Part shown: positions 34,342-46,969 of the stretch, one piece after another | Numbering within the stretch: position 1 is the stretch's first letter | How the letters are laid out: every line of letters begins with the position of its first letter | Notes under the pieces: generated by a model | Databases searched by the model: none | Seen by the model: the letters and a program-made list of their open reading frames with translations, nothing else | What the model was told of the DNA's origin: nothing | Source: Musa acuminata AAA Group | Lineage: Eukaryota; Streptophyta; Magnoliopsida; Zingiberales; Musaceae | Length of the DNA: 64,000 nt | Assembly: GCF_036884655.1 (NCBI RefSeq) | Contig: NC_088340.1 | Span: forward strand, 25,615,001 to 25,679,000 | Direction of reading: 5' to 3' | Program-made: the position numbers and the translations under genes

Positions 34342-35696
34342 ATGAGTGATGGCATGTATAACATGTTATGCATTCTTTTTTCTTATTATATTTTGCCATT
34401 TCTATCTCTTTACATTGCTTGTTGCATATATGCATATATATTGTCATATCTGTTGATTTGTGCAATGGGATTCGAATCGTGATGAGATCATAATAATGAG
34501 ACTGGTTTACCTTTAAACATAGACCCTAAATAATTATGGTCATAGGTTACTCGAGAGGGACATCGAGATAACTAGATAGACTGGTGTACTATATACCCAT
34601 CCATATGACGGTAGCAGTTGGTCTCATAGCTGCTCGTGTGGGGACACTAAGGATACATTGCAGGTGCTCATTAGAGAATGAGTTCACTGATTGATCCACT
34701 CATGGAATGCTGGATGGTTGATGATACCTCGACAGTGATTCCATCATTTGAGTATGTACCTAGTCCTTAGACTTGAGACACCAAGGATGTCTTGTATGAG
34801 TACTCCACTCTTTGATATTAGTCTTACAGATTTGAAAGTTTCAGATTAGCACAGTTGGTTATTGAGATGGCAGCTAACCTTACGAGAGCTATTAAGTATC
34901 AATAGAGGATCAGGATTGGATTCCTTTGTTCGTTTGGGGACTACGGCGTAGTGGCCTAGTACATCCGTAGTCGATGAGTCGAGCGAATTATTATGGAGAT
35001 AGTAATTCACTGAGCCAGAAAGAGTTATGATAGGTATGTCTCACGGCCAGCTCGATATTAGGCCTAGAGGGTCATACACATATGGTAGGTGTTGCGACGA
35101 GTAGAAGTTCGGATATGAGATATCTGTTGGAGCCCCTATCTTATTGGATATCCAATAAGCCCTTGAATTATTGGATCCTATGGATGAGATCCAATAAATG
35201 CTAATGAGAGATTATTAGATAAAGATCAGCTAATCTAATAGGCTTGGGTTGTTGGATGAAGATCCAATACCCAATAGGATAGGATCTATTATGGTTAAGT
35301 TGATAGGGGGCCTCTCTAAATAGGAGAAAACTAAATACTCATAGGCTAGGGGTTTCTTTGTTATCACCTCCTATTCTCCTCTCCCCTTCTCCTCCTTAGA
35401 TAACAGGTGTGGAGATTTGGGTAACGATTGGAGGAGCGTCATCATAGCCCTGTTGTGTGGATCACCGCTAGAGAGGAGGACACTTGACCTCCTTCATCCT
35501 CTCCTATAGATCTATAGGGATTCAAGGATATATGATCTTCCTAGGTAAAACATAATATTTCATATATGTAGTTTTTAATTTTGTGAATTTTGTGTACCAA
35601 TCTTCACACGATGACGAACACATCATTGGAAAATTTAGGGTTTTTGTTTTCTATTCTTCCGTTGTGCATGTAATGTCGCCCCTAGAATTCTATACA
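34342..35696 (+). mobile_element. Second old copia D/E-family LTR, lacking its first bases
   Basis: It begins inside the family LTR at GAGTGATGGCATG, about 33 bp after the normal start, directly after the previous LTR end. It has a deletion of about 200 bp near 34914 and an extra ATTGGATCC-rich segment (35150-35270) that D and E lack. It ends TATACA at 35696, followed by a decayed primer site. Confidence 0.7.
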
Positions 35697-36249
35697 GTGA
35701 TATCATTGTCAGGTTGTTCGTGTGAAAGAATGGTTTTGAACTACGTGTATTTACTTGCAGTAGTAGCCACAAGGGTAGCGGCCATAGGCAAGCGACACAA
35801 TGCCAACACAAGCACAACAATTATTGCTGTGTGCAGGCACTGTGCCTACAGCAGCAAGCTGACGACCTACTTGTAGCAGGCTTACGACCGACATGTGCTA
35901 CCTACGGGCATAGCGCTCGTAAGGGTGGCATCGCTCGCGGGCGAGCAGCCCGTAGGGTTGATCGCCACTTGCAGTGGCGCCTGCAAGGGCAAACGGTGCC
36001 CACAGCAGTGCTCGCCCGCAAAGGGACCACCGGCTTGCTACGGGCACTACCCCCGCAAGAGCGATGCTTACTAACGAGGACGAGATGAACGATCACAAGG
36101 CATGGAGATACACCGCTGCATACATAGATCTTGATATGATTGATTAGGCCCACTAGCTCGGGCCTTATCATATTAGATAGTGGTCCATTATCATTTAGTG
36201 TGATTACTCATGTGATGTGTGATTGCTTATACACCTACTAGATATGTAT
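35697..36249 (+). mobile_element. Old copia leader fragment
   Basis: Decayed primer site (TGATATCATTGT, 35698), a GC-rich block (35860-36060), then sequence matching the D leader around 4755-4920 (AACGAGGACGAGATG onwards). Nothing coding. Confidence 0.65.
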
Positions 36250-36305
36250 CATATCACACATGTCATCACTCATATGATTGGCTTGTATGACACCTATGAC
36301 TAGCA
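36250..36305 (-). mobile_element. Short inverted piece of copia LTR start
   Basis: These 56 bases match the first bases of the family LTR on the minus strand and end GACTAGCA. They correspond to the stretch missing at 34342, in opposite orientation. Confidence 0.55.
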
Positions 36306-36310
36306 ATTAG

Positions 36311-39300
36311 TATAGAAAAATCTTAGGGGGCAACATCACATGCGTAGTGGAAGAATAGAAAATAAAAATCCCTAAATTTTCTATAAATTGTATTCATCGT
36401 CATGCGAAAATTGGTGCATAAAATCTGTAAAACTGAAAACCACATGTGAGATAGTTGTGTTATCTAGGGAGATCGTATATCCCTGAATCCCTACAGATCT
36501 GTAGGAGAGGATAAAGAAGGTCAAGCATCCTCCTCTCTAGGGGTGATCTACATAGTAAGGCTGCGACGACACTATTAGTAACGAGTCGACACTAAGAGGG
36601 GGGGGGTGAATAAGTGTAGTAGTAAAAATTACATTGGTTTGAAAATCTCATTGCGATTAAACCCATTTCGAAAGATGTTAACTTGAAAGTATATGAAAAA
36701 GTGTAGTGGATGTAAAGCAAGTAAAGAAGGGTAGTTTGTAGTAAATGTAAATTGCAAGAAGTAAATGCAAACTGAGTTATAGTGGTTCGGTCGTCATGAC
36801 CTACATCCACTCCACCGATTCCTCTTCCGTCGAGGCCATCGACATCCAATAATGATCTTCCTTTAATATGTAAAAATTAACCTTCTTCTTACAACTCTAT
36901 TCTCCTTTTGTAGGCTCAGGAGAGAACCTCTACGCACCCTTTTTACAAAGCTTCCCTCATATTCTCTCTTAAAATGGTCTGTAAACTTTAGGAGGAGGGA
37001 CTCTATACTTTACAAGGGTTTTAAACTATAGAAACACAGAGTTTTTGTTCACTTTTATTACTTCTCTATGCAGGAATAGCTTGGGTATTTATAGACCCCA
37101 AATGGCTTCAAAAATAGAGCCAAAATTTAAATCCCCTGAAATTTTAGGGTACGGGTGGTACCACTGCCTAGAAGAGTGTGTTTGGGCAGTACCACCACTT
37201 GACATAGTCTTAGAGATTGTGCCACGAGGATTTCACCTGTTTGATCACTGTTTGAGCCTTTCTCTTGGCCCAACACAACCTAAACTTGGGCCCAATTATC
37301 CCCTAATTGGGTTGGCCCAATTCTAATCCCAATTATGTGATAACTATGAATTTTAAGATATTTACTAAGCTAAATAAGTCTGTAAGTCTAGGTTTCTTTC
37401 TGGTGAGCTTCCGACGATCTTCTAGTGAACTTCTGATAATCTCTCGGCAATGTTCCAGCGGACTCCCGACATGCTCATGGACTTCACGACGATCTTCTTG
37501 GCGAGTTCTGACGATCTTCTTGGTGAGTTCCAATGAGCTTCTTTGGTAAACTCTTGGACTTCTCGGTTGGTTCCTGTAGAACTTCTAATGAACGTCTAGA
37601 CTTCCGACGAACTCTCGAACTCCCAACAAAATCGTGTTCTTGACTCCGGACTTCATTTTGCTTTATGCTTTGCTATCGTAGTTAATTCTGCATACATAAA
37701 ACACACTTCGATCTAGACAATTATTACTAAGCATAAATCATGTTGTCTGGTATGTTACTGATCCATCGACGCTTCGTCCGATTCTTCGACGCATCATCCT
37801 CTCTTGCGACCTATTGTCCAATCAGCCAATTGACCTCCACAACTCTGATATCCTTGCGCAATATCATCTCTTCTTGGCTAGATGCCCGAAACCATAGCCC
37901 AAAGCCTTTTGTCGATACATCGACCGATCCTCCAACGCGACGTCCAATCTTCTGACATGTTTTTCTCCGACCTAACATGATTCTTCCTGCTTTAATTCTC
38001 TCTTTGATTAAAGCATCATGCGTCACTCAAAACACAGATTAAATCATAAATACTATCAATTGGTTTCATCATTAAAATCTAAGATTCAACAAATGCTCCT
38101 AAAATCTTTAAGCCTACTATCTGAGGGGGACAAGGGGAGAGGAGAATAGGAGGTGGCAACCAAGAAAACCTCTAGCCTATGGGTGTTTAGTTCTCTCCTA
38201 TTTATAGAGGCTCCCTTTCGACTTAACCATAATGGATCCTGCCCTATTAGGTATTGGATCTCTATCCAACTATCCAAGCTTAGATTAGTAGATCTCTATC
38301 CAATAATCTCTCATTGGCTCTTATTGGATCTAATCTATAGGATCCAATAATTTTAGGGCTTATTGGATATCCAATAAGATTAGGGGTCTAATGGATATCT
38401 CATATCCGAACCTCTACTTATCGTAACGCCTGTCATATATATGTGACCCTCTAGGCCCAATATTGAGCTAGCTATGAGTCATACCTGTCATAACTCCTTC
38501 TGGCTCAATGAATTATTATCTCTATAATAATTCACTCGACTTATCAACTACAGATGTACTAAGCTATTACGCCACAGTCCCCAAACGATATAAGAAAATC
38601 TAATCCTTTGGACCTATCTATCCTCAATTACTATGTATCTATAGTCCCCTATCCATCTAATACCCTAGAAATTGTATACCGGGCATGGTATTGTTAGGCC
38701 CATATAGTTTCTACTTGAGTCTCGCTCTAATTGGATTCTCTTAGAGAACTCTTTCTCTCTCAATCTGAATGACCCTGTTTAGGGATTTATCGGGGCAAGA
38801 ACACATGAGATATTCCTCTCATGACATGAGAGCAGATGATCATCTATTGACACTTAATAGCCCTCGTAAAATTGGCTACTACTTTCGATGATCGGTTGTA
38901 CTAGATCTGAAATCTTTAGACCTATAAGTTCGGTATCAAAGAGTAGAGTACTCATACAGGACATCCTTGGTGTCTTAAGTCTAAAGACCATATATACTAT
39001 TGGGAAGACGGAATCACTGTTTGACAATAAGGCATCATAAACCATCCAACATTTCGTGAGTAGATTAATCAGTGAACTTATTCTCCAATAAACACCAGCA
39101 CTATATCCCTAGTGTCTTTAGACGAGCATCTATGAGACCAACTGCATCTATCATATGGACGGGTATACAGCACACCAATTTGTCCATTTATCTTGATGTC
39201 CCTCTCGAGTAACCTATGATTAGGATTATTTAGGATCCGTGTTTAAAGGTGAATCTGTCTCATTATCGTAATCTCATCACGATTCGATTCCCATTGCATA

Positions 39301-39445
39301 GATCCACGGACATCATAATATATTCATGCAACATGCAATATAAAGTGATAAAATAGCAAATAATAATAATAAGCAAAAATACCGTGTGTCAAGTCACACA
39401 TGTTATCACTCATGTGATTAGCTTATAGGACACCTATGACTAACA
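36311..39445 (-). mobile_element. Solo LTR of the copia D/E family, itself interrupted
   Basis: Minus-strand LTR in two pieces (36311-36572 and 38092-39445) flanked by target duplication ATTAG (36306-36310 and 39446-39450). No internal sequence remains, so the two LTRs of the original element recombined. It is clearly diverged from D and E and carries the same extra ATTGGATCC-rich segment as 35150-35270. Confidence 0.85.
36573..38091 (-). mobile_element. SIRE-type solo LTR inside the solo copia LTR
   Basis: About 1519 bp, with LTR start (minus strand) TGTTGAATC at 38091 and a G-run next to the other end (36600). The flanks GACAC (36568-36572) and AATGC (38092-38096) fit a decayed duplication of GACGC, the sequence at this point in intact LTRs. 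Confidence 0.75.
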
Positions 39446-39450
39446 ATTAG

Positions 39451-39940
39451 TTCATGAAGATGAAAAAGAAGAGATTATGAGCTTATTGTTAAAGGAGTTA
39501 TATTTGCCACAATTATCGTCGACTGGAGAGGGAGGCTCTAGAAGGCTGGTAGACGAGCAACTACCGAGCTCCCAATGGACGTATCTAGCAATGGTAGAAA
39601 AATATGGGTCATACAATTCGATGTTGAGTACACCACTACTAATTTGAATATTAAAATTATCTTTTTAATTTTTATTTTTATATTTCAATTGATATAACCG
39701 ACGATATTAGAGTAAATGGAAATATATGTTTCAGTTACAAATATGTGGAGAAAAAAAAGATAAGTATATTTTTATCTATTTATAAAAAGATAATTTAAAA
39801 ATATTAAAAATTTAAAATAAAGTATAAATAATATAAAAGGGATGGTAAATGATAATATGCAAACTGATTAAACGTTCATTAGTAATTATTTTTTTCGATA
39901 AATTACCCGTATTCGTCGCGAAGGGGAAACGGACCCTGAT
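39451..39940. other. No gene seen: flank of the host gene
   Basis: A short mixed stretch to 39600, then AT-rich sequence. No repeat family was recognised. Confidence 0.5.
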
Positions 39941-39950
39941 TCTCCGATAC

Positions 39951-39957
39951 TATAAAC
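39951..39957 (+). promoter_or_regulatory. Possible TATA box of the host gene
   Basis: TATAAAC lies 170 bp before the likely ATG, followed by a GC-rich, purine-rich 5' leader typical of plant genes. Confidence 0.4.
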
Positions 39958-40122
39958 GCCCTGCTCATCGATCCCGTACGATTTGCCCGTGGCGAAAGAG
40001 GAGGGAAGGGGAGGGAAGGGGCGCCTCACAAACCGCCGCCTACTTCTGCTCTCTACCGCACCTCGCAGAGACGGTGGCCGACGCTGGAGCCCTCGTGCGA
40101 TCGTCCTGCGATCGTCCTGCCG

Positions 40123-43100
40123 ATGGCCTCGACTGGCACCATCGCCGTCAGCGGCGCCACCGACGATCCGGTTCGTCTTGATCTCACTCTATTCGTTTTC
40201 CGCCGCTCGCGCGGATCTTGATGCTATTGTTCACCTGCCAACTTCAACGCGTTTCTGACAAGAAAAAAGGAAAGAACAAAACCCTAATGACTTTGTACCT
40301 CCAAAATCTCGCCTTTGCAGGTTTTGAAAAGGAAGTATGAGCTGGAGAAAATTCACTGTGAATTGGGTGGAAATATAACCAGAATCTTTTTAGACTTCAT
40401 GACAAAGTAAGCACAAAAAATAGCTTTTACTTAGACACAGTATTGTTTGCAATAATATTATCATTTTCCATTGCAACTGTCCATGAGATGTGGCAGCTTT
40501 CCCCTGCCTCTATACCTCGTTGTTCCACTAATAGTAATTATTTCACACCTTCTAACTGCAGTCTCACTACAGTATGTATAGGTCTCTTTAGCACATGTCT
40601 GAACCATGTTAAATGATTCTTCTTCCTCATTTTATCTTCGAAGGCACACCTAACAATTTACGAAGATAACATTTTTTTCCTATCTTTCCTACAAATTCTA
40701 CATATCCACCCCAATATATATGGTTTGTTAACTACCCAACATTCAGATCCATAATATCATTGGTCTAACAATAGTCTTATAGAATTTTTTAATCTAAAAG
40801 GTATGTATCACAGAAAACTCCTGATGTCCATCTCCAGTTGGACCATTTAATTTTTATCTTATGGATAATATATTAATCGATGTCTTCAGCTTGTTGAATA
40901 ATTGATCCAAGACACCTAAGCCCTTTACTTAAGGAAATTTCTTATTTGTCAACTTTTCTGTATATACTAATCAACTTGTCTATATATCTTTTAACACTAT
41001 ATCATTAGGTCTACTAGTGATTTTATTACTATCTTATATATCTTTTATAACATCAATATAATTAGTAGATACATCCTTCTTTTGTACAATCCACAATTAT
41101 AAATCTCTATGAACTCTATCATAAACCTTCTCTAAATTAATAAAGACCATACTCATATCTTTCCCTTTCTCTCTATACTTTTTCATAAATTGTTTTAATA
41201 AATAAATAACTTCAATTATTGATCTTCCAAGCCTAAAATCAAATTGTTTTTTTGGAAATATTTGTTTCACATCTTATTCAACTTCCAATGATTGTCCCAA
41301 ATTTTCATAGTGTGACTCATAATCTTTATTGCTCTATAACTAGAACAACCTAGGATTTCACCCTTATTCTTATAAATTAGTACTAAAATGATCTTCCTCC
41401 ATTCGTGAGGTATGTGATGACCATATTATTATATGAATTAAATGCCTAAATTCAAGTGCAAGAGCTATGCTTGAAGATTAACTCCATTTTGTCCATAAAA
41501 GTTTCTGATCCATTCCTTTGTGTCAATATCTTAGCATGGGATTGCAGTCATTAATGTATTCACTAATGAAGGTGGCATGAGAATTTCATGCATTTATGGG
41601 TGGTGAGGACACATCAACCATCATGAATCTTTTCTTCTAGCAACTGCATATGTTTCCTTTGTTAATTCCAGTTATTGCAGCTACGCCCGATGTGGCTCAT
41701 TCTGACTGGTATTTACCAATCCGAGCCTGAATCGAGACGTGGACTGCCTCCATTTCAGGCGGTCTGATCTGTTCTATTAAAAGAAGAAAAACTTTAAGTG
41801 TACATCTGATTCAATTAGGCTCGCATTCTCTTCTTCCTCTTCCTTCTCCTCTTGCCCCACCGCGTCCTCTTCTTCCTCGATTGCGACCTCTTCTTCCATC
41901 CTCTTCCTCCTTACTCCGTTTCCTCGATTGCCTCCTCTTCTTCCTGTTCCTCCTCCTCCTCTTCCCCCATGTTCTCTTCTTCCTTCCCCTTCCTTCTTCC
42001 TTCTTCCATCTCTTTCTCCACCTCCTCTTCTTCCTTCTGTGTCACAGCTTCTTCCTCTTTGGTATAGACACAATGTACCAGTCCTACCAAGGACTGATAC
42101 AGTACCAGTCCAACAAGGGACTGGTACAGAACCAATCCGACCAGGGACTGGTACAGTACCTGTTACGAGATTGCAATTTTTTGTTAATTCATCATCAATT
42201 TTGTTCTTTTGCAAAAAATTCTCAAGAAAAAGGATGTTCATTAAAAATGGAATCCTAATAACCAATATATTTCTCCTGATGCTTTCTGTTTCTCTATGTT
42301 TTTGTGTCTATTTGTTTGTTATTAGCAACAAGATATATTTTATGTTCCATATTGTTGAATTAACAACAAATTCTTCAAAATTCTAGTTAGTAGATACAAT
42401 TAGGACGATATACATCAATTTTATAAGTTTTTTATTTCCTGTTTTAACAAAAAAGAATAGGATTTTAATAGTAGAAAGATAGGAATTCTTATTGTCTGAC
42501 AGTTTTTCAACATTTGCATAAATCTATCAGTTTAATGTAATCATGAGTAAGAGAGTTTATATCACAACAATGAATGACTGACATGAAAGCTCAGATTCTA
42601 TAATCTTGATAACAAGATTAGGGAGCAAAACAATATTCTAATTGGACTTTGATTCTAGTTTCGTGCTTATGCCAAAGAAAAAAAACCATATATCTACCAA
42701 AGAAAATAAAAATAAAACTATTTCTCATCATCATATCCAAATGACTTGTCAAAGAAATTCATGAAAAGTTGGTTCCTAAGCAATATGCATTACCAAAAAC
42801 ATCCATGCCTTTTCTTATTCGCCTTTAGTTGAAAAATGTACTTTTGAGTTCCTCATTTCACACATGTAAGAATTAAACTGACCTTAAAGCATATCTGTAT
42901 CTGTTCTAAGACCATTTGTGGCTAAATTTATTTTTCTAGTACAATGAGCATCATATACATTTTTCTAGCAGAAGCTGATGCATTTTCCTAATGAGACATT
43001 GAAAAGACTACCAATAATAGAGCATTCCATGACTGTAATGAGTTACTTTTTCATAAGACAAATGTTTAGCTAAATAAGCAACTCATGTTTATCTTGATAG

Positions 43101-46100
43101 TCTATTTGCTCATTTCTTTGAGGCATTAATTAAATAAGCAATTTTTATATAAATAGGGGATTGATATTAGGAGGCCCAACCTTACTATATTATGGTATGC
43201 TTTTGTGGGATTCCATCATTGGGTATGAGTTCCTGCAGGGGAAAGTTCATGGGTCTGTCCAACTGAAAATCTTGAGATTTTGAATTAATAATGTTGAATC
43301 TAGTCTACAACTTCTTATAGTTAGTTTTAGAAAATCCTAGCATTTTACTATAACAATAATTTTCTTTATGATTTTAAGTCACTGGAGAGGCAAAATTCTT
43401 TCAATTGTCTCTAATATCATACTACATATAGTTGTTTTTTAAATGACTCATTACAATCTGACTGAGACGTTGTCTTGTGTCTAACTTGGTAATTAAAAAC
43501 TTGACAGGGTATGCACTTTTTCTGTCATATATCTTCTAGCCATTGAGTGGATTTAGACAGTGATTTCAATAGGCGCTCGGGCGCTCGCCTAGGCGCTCGG
43601 GCGAGGCGAGGCGAGGCCCGAGCGCCTCGCTTCATGTCCAGGCGTCGAGCGCTTCGGGCGAGCGCCTGGGTTAAACCAGGCGACCGAACCAGATTTTTAG
43701 GTCTGGTTGGTCTCAGGTGCCTTTGTTGGTTCAATCGAACCAACTAAATCACCGATATCATGCTCTCTTTCGTGATTTACCCGACTTTCCCAACCCTAAC
43801 ACTCACGATTTTACCGTCGAGATTTCTTCTCCGTTGTCGCTGCTCTCTACTGCCGCTACAACTGTCGCTGCTCGCCGCTACTATCGCTACTCGCCGCTGC
43901 CACAATCGTTGCTCGCCGATTGCTCGCCGCTGCCACAATCACTGCTCGTCGCTGCTGTCGTCGCTCGCCGCTGTTGTTGCTACTACCGCTCGCAGCTCCC
44001 GCTCCCACTCCCGCTGTCGCCGTCACTAGCCGCTTCCGCTCCCGCTCCCGCTCCAGCTATGGCTGTCGCTTGTTACCGTTGCCTCAGCAGCCTCGGTCTT
44101 CTCACACTCTTCTTACTATACTGTCGACAGTATATTAACAGTATACTGCTAATTGTATACTAATAATAGTATTTTTATTTATTAGATTACTAATATATTA
44201 TTTTTATTTTAATATTATTAATTTTTATTTATTTAATAGTATTTTTATTTAAAAAATAAAAATATACTATTATGATTTATTTATTTATTTATTTATTATG
44301 ATTTTGTACCTAATTTTCTTAATTTAATAGCATATTTTTATTTAAATAATTATATTTATTAATTATATTATATATTTTTATATTTTAGCGCATCGCTTCG
44401 CTCGGGCGAGCGCCTAATGCCTCAGGCGTTTTTGGACCTTAGCGCCTATTGGCGCCTAACGCTTTTGAAATCACTGGATTTAGAGAGTAATCATTGTATT
44501 TACAACAAGAGGGAACAAGCTTTGGTTGTCAAACTGGAATTCTTGACTTTGTTTGATATACTAGTCTATATTAATACCTAACTTATTATCAGATTGAGTA
44601 ACATTCTCTTAAAAACAAAATGTATCTATTTACTAAAGTGTATTATTTTGAAGTTGAACGGGGGATAATGTTTCATATCAATTTGTCAAATGATAATGAT
44701 AGTGATGATTCACATGCCCCTTTATTCTTTTGACATTTCAAGACCCCCTTAACTTCTGAAGTGCTTGATTTTGGAATTTTGCTTGTTTACATGCACTTTT
44801 TTGGTGCCTACTTCAATAATATGGATAAAATCAGTAGGTGTGACATTGTGATTGTTCTTTTACTGTTATATCACTTGGTGGAATCTCAAGTAAACTGTCA
44901 TTTTATTTATTGTTCTTACTTCTTATTAAGTTTTGGTGCAACAATCAACGTGAAATGTTGCAAATTTTCAGTTACCATGTGATAAAATAAAAGTTACCAT
45001 TTGATGATGATGTTTCTTATGCATCAAAAGCCTTTGTTAAGTACTTTGAGAAAGAATTAATAGGAACACAAAGAATTTACATCTTCTGCAACTGCCATAA
45101 TAAGTACATCTATTTGGATGCCTTTATGCTGTATAATTCATTGCAAGTACTTCCGTTGGTACAAATTTTATGTCTTTCTCAGTTCTCATTCCAAAACTAG
45201 CAATCTCGGATCAGTGCGTTGTGTCAACTTATTATATTTATTTGATGAGTGCTTCTTATTGTAACATAATCATGAGATCAAGAGGAGATAATCTTGCAGA
45301 ACTGCAAAATATGAGGAGCTGGTTGATGTGGGAAAGAGGTTTCTTATTGGATTTCATGGATCGATAGGTATGCCTACTCTTTTATATCTTTATAGATGCA
45401 TACCATTTAGTAGATCTGTGGAAGGGTGAGGTTTTGATCCTGTACAATTTCGGGGTTCTAAATCCTGATGGGGTTATAATTTAGAGTCTCAGATTACTGG
45501 TATTTAGAAACACCTCAAAGCTTGAAAAAGATAATTGTCACTGTTTACTAGCCATGCTTTATTTCTATATAGTATGCTGACAAATTACTATTTGCTTGTC
45601 TTCCTTTCTTATTCTAAATGCTTTTTTGTCATGATATATATACCCGTGGTGCCAAGGTTCTATATTTCAGCTCTGGCACAGACCACCGACTTGCTCTGTT
45701 CTGGTCTGTGTTCATGTGCCGGCAAACGATATGCCGACATGCACTGTGGTCCCAAGAAAAGATGGGGGTGGGAGGAGGGGGAGGGCGGAGGAGAAGATGA
45801 GGAGGAAAGACAGGACAAGAGGAGGTGGAAAGAAAGGGGAGGAGGAGTCTGTGGCAGAGGAGGACAGTAGTACCAGGCTTATTGACGGCATTAGGTTGTA
45901 GACTGTGGGTGGTGTCATGGAGGTGAGCACAAGGGAGATGGAATAGGGTGGGTTATGAGATCAGAGTTGATTAAAGCAAAAACTGAACTAGGCTTATCAC
46001 ATGGTTCAAGCCCGTTATCAGGCCCAAACCAGCGGAGGTCTACACCGAATGTGGATTGTCTGAAGTTGAGCAGTCTGCAACTGCGCATTTCAGTTGAGGC

Positions 46101-46661
46101 CCAGATTTATATGTACCACATGACATGTACCAGTTCAGGGGAAATGTTAAAATTGCTTGTTGCACCAAATGTGGATTGTCTGAAGTTGAGCAGTCTGCAA
46201 CTGCGCATTTCAGTTGAGGCCCAGATTTATATGTACCACATGACATGTACCAGTTCAGGCGAAATGTTAAAATTGCTTGTTGCTCTTTTCTTAGGTGCAG
46301 GTTTTCTGGCTTAATTAACTTGTTCCTCTTTTTTTGGTATTTTTACTTGCTTAATCTTTGTTTTATTTCTCTTTTGATTTCATATCTTCTGAAAATGCTA
46401 GTCCCTGCCTTTTTTTGATAAAACATGAATAATATGCTTAGAAATTTGCCCTATTCTGCTGTTACAATTCTATCTTACAGATGAAGTTCATATTTTTTAT
46501 GTTTTTCTTCTTTTGTACAGAAAAGTTTAGGAGTTCAGAATTTCAGAAGACATCAGAGAATGTTGCTGTCACAATTGGTGCCAATTGGAATGAGCGAATG
46601 AAGGCTTATGTTGAAGCTGGGTACAGACATCACCAAGAAAGTGTACAAAATATATCTAACT
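40123..46661 (+). CDS. Host gene, first four exons, function unknown
   Basis: Four exons join in frame with GT-AG introns: 40123-40170 (MASTGTIAVSGATDDP), 40321-40406 (VLKRKYELEKIHCELGGN...), 45300-45367 (KYEELVDVGKRFLIGFHG) and 46521-46661 (FRSSEFQKTSENVAVTIGA...). The split codons agree at all three junctions, which chance alignments would not give. The predicted 114 residues are mostly polar and probably helical, without a signal peptide or membrane segment. I do not recognise the family. The last exon ends at GTAAGT (46662) and I find no further exon before the transposons, so the gene continues outside the window or was cut off. Intron 2 is 4.9 kb and full of transposon sequence. Confidence 0.65.
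40470..41400 (-). mobile_element. RTE-type LINE fragment in intron 2
   Basis: The minus strand reads as broken non-LTR reverse transcriptase: a YRAIKIMSHTMKIWD-like segment near 41340, FINLEKVYDRVHRDL near 41130 and YGSECWVVNKP near 40740. The order and motifs are those of plant RTE LINEs. It has many stops and no intact ends. Confidence 0.7.
41820..42165. repeat. Pyrimidine-rich tract and palindromic ACTGGTACAG units
   Basis: CTTCTTCC-type repeats fill 41825-42060. Three near-copies of GGACTGGTACAGTACCAGTCC-like half-units follow (42075-42155). Open frames here are low-complexity. It could be part of a non-autonomous transposon; ends were not found. Confidence 0.5.
43558..44476. mobile_element. 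Non-autonomous hAT element in intron 2
   Basis: 919 bp with terminal inverted repeat CAGTGATTTCAA and 8-bp target duplication GATTTAGA (43550-43557 and 44477-44484). The subterminal regions are dense in GGCGCTCGGGCG; the middle is AT-rich. No transposase frame, so it depends on an element elsewhere. Confidence 0.88.
45730..45880. repeat. Purine-rich tract in intron 3
   Basis: A G/A-rich run (GGAGGAGGGGGAGGGCGGAGG and similar) with low-complexity open frames. It mirrors the pyrimidine tract at 41825-42060. No gene. Confidence 0.5.
46044..46283. repeat. 120-bp tandem duplication before exon 4
   Basis: Two nearly identical units, with GTGGATTGTCTGAAG at 46051 and 46171. Few differences, so a recent event. 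Confidence 0.85.
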
Positions 46662-46779
46662 GTAAGTTGCTACTTGCCACATAAACTAAACAGGGCCAAA
46701 GTTGTTTCAATAACTACTGAAGGTATACAATTACTGTATGTTTCAGTATAAATCAAGAACTGAATATATTTTTCCATAT

Positions 46780-46969
46780 GAAGTTGCTTTAATGGTGCAT
46801 CATAACTGAAGATAATCAGCAACACATGGCGTAATTGGCACAAAAATTATCAAACATATCTGATCAGCCATGTTGAAGTTGCTTTAATGGTGCATCATAA
46901 CTGAAGATAATCAGCAACACTTGGTGTCATTGGCACAAAAATTATCAAACATATCTGATCAGCCATGTT
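46780..46969. repeat. 95-bp tandem duplication after exon 4
   Basis: Two nearly identical units, with AAGTTGCTTTAATGG at 46781 and 46876. Confidence 0.85.
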
